From: Deltaproteobacteria bacterium | GTDB taxonomy: Bacteria; Desulfobacterota; Desulfobaccia; Desulfobaccales; 0-14-0-80-60-11 | Assembly: GCA_021817645.1 (NCBI GenBank) | Contig: JAKAGH010000004.1 | Coordinates: 1-26,974, forward strand | Reading direction: 5' to 3' | Length of the DNA: 26,974 bases | Shown here: piece by piece, positions 20,282 to 26,974 of the stretch | How positions within the stretch are numbered: position 1 is the first letter of the stretch | Layout of the letters: each line of letters begins with the position of its first letter | Position numbers and translations under genes: made by a program | The notes under the pieces: model-generated | What the model saw: only the letters and a program-made list of their open reading frames with translations | Databases searched by the model: none | What the model was told of the DNA's origin: nothing

Positions 20282-21727
20282 ATGCCTGTGTCAACAAGGC
20301 TTGATATGGCTCTGCAATTAAAAAAGCGCATCAGGGCGGCCTGGCAGGGATTCAGCCGGCCCGAAAAAAGCACCAAACAGGAATTCCGGGAGGCGGTCTG
20401 GTATCCGCTGGCGATGGGGGGCGTTGATCCCGACGACGACCAGTGGCGCCGGATCACCGGCAACTACATGCGGGACCTGACCCCGTTTGCCCAGGAGCGG
20501 GTCCTACAGGTGGCCTACTACCTCTACGAAACCGATCCCCTGGCCCGGCGCATCATCCAGATGGCCCGGGATTACGTGGTGGCCGAAGGGGTCAAGTTCC
20601 AAGCCAAGGACGACCGGGTGCAGGAAGTCCTGAAGCGCTTCTGGAACGACCCCATCAACAATTTCGAGATGCATTTTCCCGAGGAGGTGCTGGAGCTGGG
20701 CCTCTGGGGCGAACAGTGCTACCCGGTGCACATCAACCCCGTTAACGGTTTCGTGCGCAAGGGTTACCTCGACCCCATCCGGATTGTCGAGGTGCACCTG
20801 GATCCAAATAATGCCCGGGTGGTGCGCAATATCGAATTGAACACCACCATCGATGATCCCAACCGGAGCCTGACGGTGGTGGCGCCGGATCTGAACGCGT
20901 ACGGCCAGACCTACGGCTTTAACACCGGGGACTGTCTCTATTTCAAGATCAACAGCGTTACCACCGCGGCCCGGGGCCGCAGCGACCTGATCGCCCTGGC
21001 GGATTACCTGGACCTCTATAACCAGTTTCTCTTCAATCGCGGGGAGCGGGCCGCCTTTGGCAACGCCTGGATCTGGGACGTGATGCTCAAGGGCATGAAT
21101 GAAGACGAGATCAAAAAGTTCCTGCAAAAGAATCCGCCTCCCAAACCGGGCTCCGTCCGGGCCCATAACGAGAATGTCGAGTGGAACTGCGTGGCTCCGG
21201 ATTTAAAGGCCCACGACGCCAGCTATGATGAGGCGATGATTAAGCAGTATGTCCTGGGCGGGGCGGGTTTTCCGCCGCATTTCTTCGGTTCCGGCGGGGA
21301 TGTTAACCGGGCCACAGCCGCGGAGATGGGGGAGCCGGTCATCAAGCATCTCTGCGCCCGCCAGGGCCAGGTCAAAAACATGCTCCAGTCGCAGTTTGAA
21401 TTTCAGATCGACCAGGCGCAGATGCACCAGGCGCTGCCGGCAGGGATCAACCGGGAATACGACCTGTTCTTCCCGGAGATCTCCACCAAGGATCTGGCCA
21501 AGATCGGCCAGGTGATGACGCAGGCGGCCCAGGCCCTGATGATTGCCGAGACCCAGGGCTGGGTGACTGCCGCCAGTGCCGCCCGGGCCTTCTGCGAAAT
21601 CGCCTCATTGCTGGGGTCGGAAATTGAGCCGGTGGAGGACGCGGCTGAGGACCAGCCACCGGCCGCAGATGGGAAAACCCCGGCGTCATTGGCAAAACAG
21701 AGAGAGGCGTTGCGGGCGGTAAGATGA
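20282..21727 (+). CDS. Portal protein
   Basis: 481 residues; ATG 20282, with ATG 20306 as a shorter option. Pattern of portal proteins: an N-terminal part with YYLYETDPLARRIIQMARDYVVAEGVKF, a wing and stem region (YGFNTGDCLYFKINS, ARGRSDLIALADYLDLYNQFLFNR) and a clip/stem end with YVLGGAGFPPHFFGSGGDVNRATAAEM. It forms the twelve-part DNA entry ring of the head. Position between TerL and MuF agrees. It does not show the usual DUF935 (Mu gp29) wording, so it seems to be a distinct portal branch. Overlaps the MuF gene by 4 bases. Confidence 0.87.
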   Translation: MPVSTRLDMALQLKKRIRAAWQGFSRPEKSTKQEFREAVWYPLAMGGVDPDDDQWRRITGNYMRDLTPFAQERVLQVAYYLYETDPLARRIIQMARDYVVAEGVKFQAKDDRVQEVLKRFWNDPINNFEMHFPEEVLELGLWGEQCYPVHINPVNGFVRKGYLDPIRIVEVHLDPNNARVVRNIELNTTIDDPNRSLTVVAPDLNAYGQTYGFNTGDCLYFKINSVTTAARGRSDLIALADYLDLYNQFLFNRGERAAFGNAWIWDVMLKGMNEDEIKKFLQKNPPPKPGSVRAHNENVEWNCVAPDLKAHDASYDEAMIKQYVLGGAGFPPHFFGSGGDVNRATAAEMGEPVIKHLCARQGQVKNMLQSQFEFQIDQAQMHQALPAGINREYDLFFPEISTKDLAKIGQVMTQAAQALMIAETQGWVTAASAARAFCEIASLLGSEIEPVEDAAEDQPPAADGKTPASLAKQREALRAVR

Positions 21728-22476
21728 TCAGCAAAGCAGAGGCCCGGCGGATTTATCGGCGCACCCTGGACCAGGTGGACCACCTGGACCATTCGGGCGC
21801 GGCGATGGCCCTGAAGCTGCTCGCGGACCTCAAGGACCATATCGAACTGGAATTTTCCCGCAGCGACTGGGAGGCCTACCGGGCCGGGCAGTTGCTCACG
21901 GCGGTACATAAGGCCACCGATGACTTCAGGGACCGGTACTGGGGCGAGTTGCGGGGCTGGCAAAAGAGCGCTTTCGAACTGGGTTTCAGCATCCCCCAGG
22001 CCTTCGATGCCGGGATCTCCTGGGCGGGGATCTGGCGCCAGGGTTTCGAGGCCTATGCCCACAACGGCCTGCATTTCGTCACCGATCTGAGTGACGACCT
22101 GCGGAAGGCCCTTTCCCGGGAGGTGCTCCTGGCCACCACCGGCGCCGTCACCCCGGCCACGGCCATGCAGTTCGTGCGGGATTACCTGGGCGGCGGCCGG
22201 GCGGCCGAGGCCCGGGCCCAGGCCATCGTTACCACCGAGGTGGGGCGCAACTTCAGCATGGCCAATTTCTTGGGAATGCAGCAGGCCCAGGAAATCGTGC
22301 CGGATCTCCTGAAGATGTGGCTGCACCTGGGCGGCGGCAAGACCAACCGGCCGGTGCACGTGGCCATGAATGGAGAGACCCGGAAGATGTCTGAACCGTT
22401 CATCTTTCCCGGTGGCCCGCTCCAGTATCCCCAGGATCCGGACGGCGACCCGGGGGAGACCATCAACTGCCACTGA
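21724..22476 (+). CDS. MuF-like head morphogenesis protein, in-frame TGA at the last Cys
   Basis: 250 residues to the first stop. The region from ~150 (TATAMQFVRDYLGGGRAAEARAQAIVTTEVGRNFSMANF...) and the end GDPGETINCH are the Phage_Mu_F hallmark, which normally continues C-R or C-x in the motif NCxC. Here the next codon is TGA (22474-22476), then RLVAWHPSWGEYQKAA and a TAG at 22525-22527, just before the next ribosome site. So the true product may be 267 residues by selenocysteine insertion or readthrough; otherwise it is a nonsense mutation or a base error. MuF proteins sit inside the head near the portal. Earlier part (~1-145) is helical. Confidence 0.85.
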   Translation: MISKAEARRIYRRTLDQVDHLDHSGAAMALKLLADLKDHIELEFSRSDWEAYRAGQLLTAVHKATDDFRDRYWGELRGWQKSAFELGFSIPQAFDAGISWAGIWRQGFEAYAHNGLHFVTDLSDDLRKALSREVLLATTGAVTPATAMQFVRDYLGGGRAAEARAQAIVTTEVGRNFSMANFLGMQQAQEIVPDLLKMWLHLGGGKTNRPVHVAMNGETRKMSEPFIFPGGPLQYPQDPDGDPGETINCH

Positions 22477-22491
22477 CGGCTGGTGGCCTGG

Positions 22492-22507
22492 CACCCCAGT
22501 TGGGGTG
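22492..22507 (+). promoter_or_regulatory. Hairpin downstream of the MuF TGA (SECIS-like position)
   Basis: CACCCC-AGTT-GGGGTG, six perfect pairs. The loop starts 22 bases after the TGA and has G at its second position, within the known spacing and loop rule for bacterial SECIS elements. The stem is short for a SECIS, and no known SelB-loop sequence (such as GGTC) is present. Confidence 0.35.
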
Positions 22508-22536
22508 AATATCAGAAGGCGGCTTAGGGAGGATTT

Positions 22537-24915
22537 ATGAAGACCAAAAAGGTGGGCAACCGGGAACTGCCGGCCAAATGTTTCGCCTATGTGGGCGACC
22601 CGGAAAATCCCGACACCTGGCACCTGCCCTTTCTCAATCCGGACGGCTCAGTGGACGCGACACACCTGGCCGATGCGGCTGCGGCCCTGTCCGCCGGCGG
22701 TTTCCGGGGCCAGAAGGTGGACCTGCCGGCGACGGCCGTGGCCGGCGTTAAGGCCAAACTCCGGGCCGCGTACCAGAAGATGGGCAAGAAGCCGGCGGAA
22801 ATGCCGGAGCAGCTCCGGGAGGCGGAAAGCCCGGTTAGCCTGGCTCCCGGCCGCCTGATCGAAGCGGTGGATGATCAGGGCTACGAATGGCTGGTCTGCC
22901 TGATTCAGGCCGGCCTGGCCAAGAGCGGCACTTTCTATCCGGCTGAGGTGCTGCGGGAAGCGGCGCCGCTGTTCGAAGGGGCCCGGGCCTTCGACCGCAG
23001 CGACCAGGAGCACTTGACCGACCAGAACATGTCGGTCCGGAACGTGGTGGGCTGGCACGACCAGGTGCAGTTCCAGGAGGCCGATGGCGGCCGCCTGGTG
23101 AGTCATTTTCATGTGGCTGCGGACGCCCCGTGGCTGGCGACTAAGATGCGGGACGCCTGGGGGCGGAACAAGTCGGTCCTGCCGGGCTTTTCGATTGTGG
23201 CCGACGGCAAGGCGACGCTCCGGCGGCACGAGGGCCGCATGGTGCGCTATGCCGAGGCCATTACCAAGGTGGACGCGGTGGACCCGGTGCTGAAGGCTTC
23301 GGCCGGGGGGCATGTCATCAGAATGATCCAGGCGATTGGTGCCGGGACGGGAGGAGGAGAAGAGGAGATGAAGTTTCTGGAAGCGCTCATCAAAATGATC
23401 GAGGCGGAGCGGCCGGAGCTGCTCAGCGGCAAAGACAAGGACAACCTGAAGGAAGAGGAGGTTATGACCCTCTTCCGGGAGGCCATGAAAGGCAAGCCTC
23501 CCGAGAAAGACCCGGCCAAGGCCAAGGAGCAGGAAAAGCTCCTGGACCAGGTGGAAGTGCGGCTCAAGGAAGCGGAGAAAAAAGCCACAGAGGCAGAAAC
23601 CCGCTTCCAGGAGGCGGAATGCCGGAACCTCCTGACCAGCAAACTGGCGGAATCGAAGCTTCCCGAGATCACCCAGGCGAAGATCAAGAAGGACTTCACC
23701 GCCCGGAAGATCTTCACCGAGGCCGATCTCGACCAGGCCATCAAGGACGAACGGGACTATCTGGCCTCCTTCCACGAGGCCACGGGCCTGCCGGGGCTGG
23801 GCAGTGCCGCGGTGGCCGGCGTAGCCGAGCGGGACCGCATCCTCTGCGCCCTGGACGGCTTCTTCTTTGACGCCGACCTGAAGGTCAAGGACCAACTGGT
23901 GCCCCGGTTCCTCTCTTTCAAAGAGGCCTACATCACCATCACCGGCGACAAGCACCTCACCGGCCGCTTCAAGGAGGCGGTGAACCTGCGGCATTTCGTG
24001 GAAGCCGTGGACCCGGCCGCCTGGGCCACCATTCTGGGCGAGGCCATCCACAAGCGGCTGCTGGCCGACTTCAACCTGCCGGGCATGCAGCTCTGGCGGC
24101 GTGTGGCCAGCGATATCACCCCCATCCAGGACTTCAAGACCAACACCCGCATGCGCTACGGCGGCTACGGGGAACTGCCCGATGTGCCGCGGCTGGGCAA
24201 CTACGATGAGCTGGACACCCCCGGCGAAGAAAAGGGCGAGTTCACCATCGGCAAGAAAGGCGGTCTGGAGTCCCTGGCGATGGAGGATATCGCCAACGAC
24301 GACGTCGGCGCCATCCGCCGCATTCCCTCCAAGCTGGCCCGGGCCGCGGCCCTGGGCCTGAACCTGGCCGTTTTCAATCCCCTGATCAACAACAGCGCCA
24401 TTATGGGCGACACCAAGGCCTTGTTCCATGCCGACCACGGCAACTTGGGCAACAGCGCCCTGAACCGCACCAACCTGGCGGCCGCCCGGGTGGCCATGCG
24501 CAAGCAGGTCGAGCCGGGAAGCGAAGTGTCCCTGGGCCTGGTCCCCCGGCTGCTGCTGATCCCGGCGGAGCTGGAGGAGATGGCCTTCATGCTCTGCAAG
24601 GCCGCCACCACCCTGGTGAACAAGGGCACCACGGAAGTTTCCAGCATGCCCAACCTCTTCCAGGGCACGGATTATGAGGTGGTTCCCTGGTTCATCGATG
24701 CTACCGACTGGTACTGCCTGGACAACAGCCCCGGTCTCGCCACCCTGGAAGTCGGCTTCTACCAGGGCCGCCAGGACCCGGAACTCTTCGTGCAGGATCT
24801 GCCCAACGTCGGCTCCATGTTCACGGCGGACAAGATCACCTACAAGATCCGCTTCATTTTCGGCCTGTTATACCTGGACTACCGGCCCTGGCGGAAGGAA
24901 GTGGTGGCTGGCTGA
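22537..24915 (+). CDS. Prohead protease-scaffold-major capsid fusion protein
   Basis: 792 residues, ATG after AGGGAGGA. N-terminal ~1-95: small domain with FAYVGDPENPDTWHLPFLN and a C-terminal helix (DUF6582-like). ~100-265: prohead-protease-like part with H159 (DRSDQEHL) and S219 (LPGFSIVADG), the likely catalytic pair. ~275-400: charged coiled coil, scaffold-like. ~430-792: HK97-fold type capsid part (LLADFNLPGMQLWRRVASD, KTNTRMRYGGYGELP, DTKALFHADHGNLG, AFMLCKAATTLVNKG). Mu makes protease/scaffold and capsid as separate genes; here all are one chain with no internal stop. Self-cleavage of the chain during head assembly is expected. Confidence 0.88.
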   Translation: MKTKKVGNRELPAKCFAYVGDPENPDTWHLPFLNPDGSVDATHLADAAAALSAGGFRGQKVDLPATAVAGVKAKLRAAYQKMGKKPAEMPEQLREAESPVSLAPGRLIEAVDDQGYEWLVCLIQAGLAKSGTFYPAEVLREAAPLFEGARAFDRSDQEHLTDQNMSVRNVVGWHDQVQFQEADGGRLVSHFHVAADAPWLATKMRDAWGRNKSVLPGFSIVADGKATLRRHEGRMVRYAEAITKVDAVDPVLKASAGGHVIRMIQAIGAGTGGGEEEMKFLEALIKMIEAERPELLSGKDKDNLKEEEVMTLFREAMKGKPPEKDPAKAKEQEKLLDQVEVRLKEAEKKATEAETRFQEAECRNLLTSKLAESKLPEITQAKIKKDFTARKIFTEADLDQAIKDERDYLASFHEATGLPGLGSAAVAGVAERDRILCALDGFFFDADLKVKDQLVPRFLSFKEAYITITGDKHLTGRFKEAVNLRHFVEAVDPAAWATILGEAIHKRLLADFNLPGMQLWRRVASDITPIQDFKTNTRMRYGGYGELPDVPRLGNYDELDTPGEEKGEFTIGKKGGLESLAMEDIANDDVGAIRRIPSKLARAAALGLNLAVFNPLINNSAIMGDTKALFHADHGNLGNSALNRTNLAAARVAMRKQVEPGSEVSLGLVPRLLLIPAELEEMAFMLCKAATTLVNKGTTEVSSMPNLFQGTDYEVVPWFIDATDWYCLDNSPGLATLEVGFYQGRQDPELFVQDLPNVGSMFTADKITYKIRFIFGLLYLDYRPWRKEVVAG

Positions 24916-24922
24916 TCATTGG

Positions 24923-24957
24923 TCAGTGGCCGGGAAGCTAAGAGCCCCGGCCACTGA
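24923..24957. other. 12-bp hairpin after the capsid gene
   Basis: TCAGTGGCCGGG / CCCGGCCACTGA, perfect arms with an 11-base loop, 8 bases after the capsid stop. No T-run, so it is likely a transcript-stabilising or partial-attenuation hairpin that lets capsid mRNA outnumber downstream mRNA. Confidence 0.6.
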
Positions 24958-24984
24958 TTCCCCAACCAAAGAAGGAGATAACCG

Positions 24985-25386
24985 ATGCAACCCCTTTTTC
25001 TGACCCGGTTAGTGGGTTCCGGGGCCGCGGCTGCCCCGCTGGCGGCCACGGTCAATAACGGCCGCTTCTATGTCAACCGGAAGATCCGCGTCAAACAGAT
25101 CAAAACCACCGCCGAGGCGCAGGTAGCCGGGGCGGACACCAACTCTGTGACCTTGGCCCTGCGCAACCTGGGAACGGACGGCAGCGGCACTACGGATCTT
25201 GCCACCCTGGCCCTGACCAATGGAGTCGATATGGCCGCCGACACCCCCAAGGCCCTGACCTTGAGCGCCACTGCCGCCAACCTGGTGGTGAATCCCGGCT
25301 CCGTGCTGACCTTCCGCCAGGTGAAGGTGGGCAACGGCATGAATATCGCGGCCATGCACTGCGAGGTCGAGTACGAGGTGATCTGA
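24985..25386 (+). CDS. Probable head decoration/structural protein
   Basis: 133 residues, ATG after GAAGGAGA. Alternating strands rich in A, T, V, N (VNNGRFYVNRKIRVKQIKTTAEAQVAGAD, then TLATLALTNGVDMAADTPKALTLSA) and no helices, signal or cysteine pattern. A beta-sandwich is expected. Directly downstream of the capsid, the usual place of decoration or head-stabilising proteins. No family recognised. Stop shares a base with the next start. Confidence 0.6.
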   Translation: MQPLFLTRLVGSGAAAAPLAATVNNGRFYVNRKIRVKQIKTTAEAQVAGADTNSVTLALRNLGTDGSGTTDLATLALTNGVDMAADTPKALTLSATAANLVVNPGSVLTFRQVKVGNGMNIAAMHCEVEYEVI

Positions 25387-25697
25387 TGGCTAACACCCCG
25401 TCCAAAGCAGGGCAGGTGGTGAGCGTTGCCTTAGACGGCGCCACTGCTTTCGATCTGTGCGCCTATCTGGGAACCGGGGCCGGGGTAGCTTTGAAAAAGC
25501 TGCTCTTTTACCCCAATGCCGCCAACGATGTCATCACCGTGCGGGAAGGGGCGGCCAACGGGCCGCCCCTGTGGAAGGTCAAGGACACCGCCGGCGGCGG
25601 CCGGGACATAGATTTCCACGGCCACCTGATCATGCGGCCATACGTCAAGGGAGACGAGGCGCCGGCCGGCTCCATGCTCTCCTTCATCTTCGAGTGA
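25386..25697 (+). CDS. Small beta-rich head protein
   Basis: 103 residues, ATG overlapping the previous stop (TGATG). Strand-rich (VVSVALDGATAFDLCAYL, LKKLLFYPNAANDVITVREGA, WKVKDTAGGGRDIDFHGHLIMRPYVKGDE). It resembles the previous gene in character. Possibly a head-fibre or head-decoration partner. Function not recognised. Confidence 0.6.
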   Translation: MANTPSKAGQVVSVALDGATAFDLCAYLGTGAGVALKKLLFYPNAANDVITVREGAANGPPLWKVKDTAGGGRDIDFHGHLIMRPYVKGDEAPAGSMLSFIFE

Positions 25698-25698
25698 G

Positions 25699-26385
25699 AT
25701 GGCGACCTTAACCGATTTCAAAACCAAGCTGGACCAGGTGCTCCAGGATACCGCCGGGGTGCTGGGAACCACCGAGAAGGAAGCCTTCATCCAGGAGGCG
25801 GTGGCCCGCTATTCCCAGGACCGGCCGCAGGAAACGGCAGCGGAGATCCCTGGCGACAACGGTTTCGATTACAATCTGCCGGCCGGTTGGGAAGAAGGCT
25901 TTTCCGCCGGCCGCCAGGTGGAATACCCGGCCGGCCAGCAGAACCCGGAGATCCTGGACGACAATGACTGGATGCTCTACCAGGGGGCCAGCGGCAAGAA
26001 GTTGCGTTTTCTCAACTGCTCGCCTGGCACCGGCGACACCATCCTGCTCAGCTTTACCAAGCGGCACCAGGTCACCACCAACAGCAGCACGGTGCCGGCG
26101 GCCGATCAGGACGCGGTGGTCAATCTGGCCGGGGCTCTCTGCTGCTTTGCCCTGTCCCGGAAATACGCCCAGACCAGTGAACCCACCATCGCGGCAGACG
26201 CGGTGAACTATCAGAACAAGTCGGGCGAGTACGAAAAGCGGGGCAAGACCCTGGAAGGGCTGTACAAGGCCCACATCGCCCGCCCGGCCGACGGCGGCCT
26301 GGCCGCGGCCTCGGTCTCCGGAGACTGGGACATGAATGCCGGATGGGGCGCCGACCGCATCACCCACCCCCGGAGGCTGCGGTAA
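25699..26385 (+). CDS. Head-tail connector (neck) protein
   Basis: 228 residues. N-terminal part MATLTDFKTKLDQVLQD...EKEAFIQEAVARYSQDRPQ is a helical start typical of head-completion proteins, followed by a strand-rich centre (GKKLRFLNCSPGTGDTILLSFTKRHQV) and a helical part (AVVNLAGALCCFALSRKYAQ...) resembling gp6/gp15-type connector folds. Position between the head proteins and the tail-completion genes agrees. Stop overlaps the next start by one base (TAATG). Confidence 0.65.
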   Translation: MATLTDFKTKLDQVLQDTAGVLGTTEKEAFIQEAVARYSQDRPQETAAEIPGDNGFDYNLPAGWEEGFSAGRQVEYPAGQQNPEILDDNDWMLYQGASGKKLRFLNCSPGTGDTILLSFTKRHQVTTNSSTVPAADQDAVVNLAGALCCFALSRKYAQTSEPTIAADAVNYQNKSGEYEKRGKTLEGLYKAHIARPADGGLAAASVSGDWDMNAGWGADRITHPRRLR

Positions 26386-26900
26386 TGGTCAACATCCAAA
26401 TGGCCCTGGAGGAAAAAGGCGTGCTCCTCACCGATCCGGGGGCCGCGGAGATCTTCCGCCAGGAGGTGGTCAAAGGCGGGGTCCTGGGCACGGAGATGGT
26501 TTTGACCGAGATCGTCCGGAACACACCGGTGGGCCAGTCCTGGCAGGGCCGCCCGGGCGGGTCGCTCGCCAAGGGTTGGCAGCGGCAATACGTGGCGCTG
26601 GACCTGCCTTTCGAGGCCCTGATCACCAATCCGGTGCCTTACGGCGAGACGGTGGAGAAGGGGAGCAAGCCCCACGTCATCCTGCCCCGGAATAAAAAAG
26701 CCCTCGCCTTTATGCCCTTCGCCAATTTCAGCCTGGCGGAAGCCGGTGGCTTGGGGGCTGGCGTGGTGGTGAAGAAGGTCAACCATCCGGGCACCAAGCC
26801 CACCCATTTCGTGGAAAAGACCGTGGCCGGCCTCGAGTCCGGTCCCTGGCCGGAGCACTGGGGCCGGGTGGTGAATACCATCGTGGAGAGGCTCTCATGA
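26385..26900 (+). CDS. HK97-gp10-like neck/tail-completion protein
   Basis: 171 residues from ATG 26385 (one base shared with the previous stop). Family-type features: N-terminal helices, LTEIVRNTPVGQSWQGRPGGSLAKGW, a strand region with LITNPVPYGETVEKGSKPH, and GTKPTHFVEKTVAGL near the end. The HK97 gp10-like proteins cap the head-tail joint or tail. Its stop overlaps the next ATG in ATGA. Confidence 0.75.
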   Translation: MVNIQMALEEKGVLLTDPGAAEIFRQEVVKGGVLGTEMVLTEIVRNTPVGQSWQGRPGGSLAKGWQRQYVALDLPFEALITNPVPYGETVEKGSKPHVILPRNKKALAFMPFANFSLAEAGGLGAGVVVKKVNHPGTKPTHFVEKTVAGLESGPWPEHWGRVVNTIVERLS

Positions 26901-26974
26901 GCTACGCCAACATCCGGGATTACCTCAAGACCAAGCTGCAGGCCGTAGACGGCATCGGTGTGGTGCATGACTAC
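26897..26974 (+). CDS. Partial tail-terminator-like protein
   Basis: 26 residues, cut by the window end. ATG 26897 in an ATGA overlap. Product starts MSYANIRDYLKTKLQ and continues AVDGIGVVHDY, the N-terminus type of small tail-terminator/completion proteins that follow gp10-like genes. The identity is not certain from so short a piece. Confidence 0.55.
   Translation, partial: MSYANIRDYLKTKLQAVDGIGVVHDY

Noticed and set aside
21403..22623. 406-codon minus-strand frame opposite portal and MuF
   Set aside because: Opposes two recognisable head genes and shows no domain.
22648..24438. 596-codon open frame on the minus strand opposite the capsid fusion
   Set aside because: It mirrors the high-GC codon pattern of the + strand gene; the + strand frame has recognisable protease and capsid parts and a good ribosome site. 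The minus product is low-complexity (G, L, H, Q rich) with no domain.
1..26974. tRNA or rRNA genes, insertion sequences, diversity-generating retroelement
   Set aside because: No cloverleaf, rRNA core, IS transposase or reverse transcriptase was seen; the only transposase is the Mu-type A protein.

Overview
The window is most of a Mu-like transposable prophage, read from its immunity end into its head-to-tail genes. On the + strand it carries a MuA-type DDE transposase, a MuB-type ATPase, GemA/gp16 and a Gam-like protein, then a lysis cluster and a packaging and head module in Mu order (DUF3486 small terminase, large terminase, portal, MuF, capsid). The window stops in the tail-connector genes. 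Neither element end is recognised with confidence. The high GC, the REP-like palindromes and the small zinc-ribbon proteins would fit a Desulfobacterota (former deltaproteobacterial) host, but that is a guess from general impression, with no host marker gene in view.

Layout. 1-1985 (minus strand, AT-richer): three consecutive genes sharing a Q-x-x-I-G-x-x-x-I-Q-V-G motif, a secreted BLIP/SmpA-like small protein, and an XRE-type repressor. 1989-2280: control region with five copies of a 12-bp operator-like motif and a rightward promoter whose -10 lies inside a perfect palindrome. 2281-7536: Ner/Cro-like protein, two early proteins, transposase A, ATPase B, and a winged-helix protein. 7552-14577: gemA and a long run of small, mostly translationally coupled early/middle genes (zinc ribbons, membrane protein, Gam-like protein, metallopeptidase, a probable HTH activator). 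14578-14770: REP-like palindrome, intrinsic terminator and a tandem 9-bp repeat, marking the early/late boundary. 14771-17905: lipoprotein, NlpC/P60-like endolysin with a PG-binding domain, papain-like protease, probable holin, and coiled-coil proteins. 17905-26974: terminase subunits, portal, MuF, a fused protease-scaffold-capsid polyprotein, small head proteins and neck/tail-completion proteins, cut by the window end.

How the parts fit: the repressor and the Ner-like protein probably set the lysis/lysogeny choice at the 2.0-2.3 kb control region. A and B transpose and replicate the element. The HTH protein at 13023 is a candidate for the Mor/C role that switches on late genes past the 14.6 kb terminator. 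The late genes then lyse the cell and build and fill the head.

Most notable: (i) the MuF gene has an in-frame TGA exactly where the family's NCxC motif has its second Cys, followed by a hairpin at SECIS-like distance and 16 more codons; (ii) the three-gene IQVG cassette beside the repressor; (iii) a G10 tract that breaks a gene just after its coupled start codon; (iv) a papain-like protease in the lysis cluster; (v) a copy of the transposase's N-terminal HTH at the end of the preceding gene; (vi) a palindromic repeat translated into the C-terminus of GemA.
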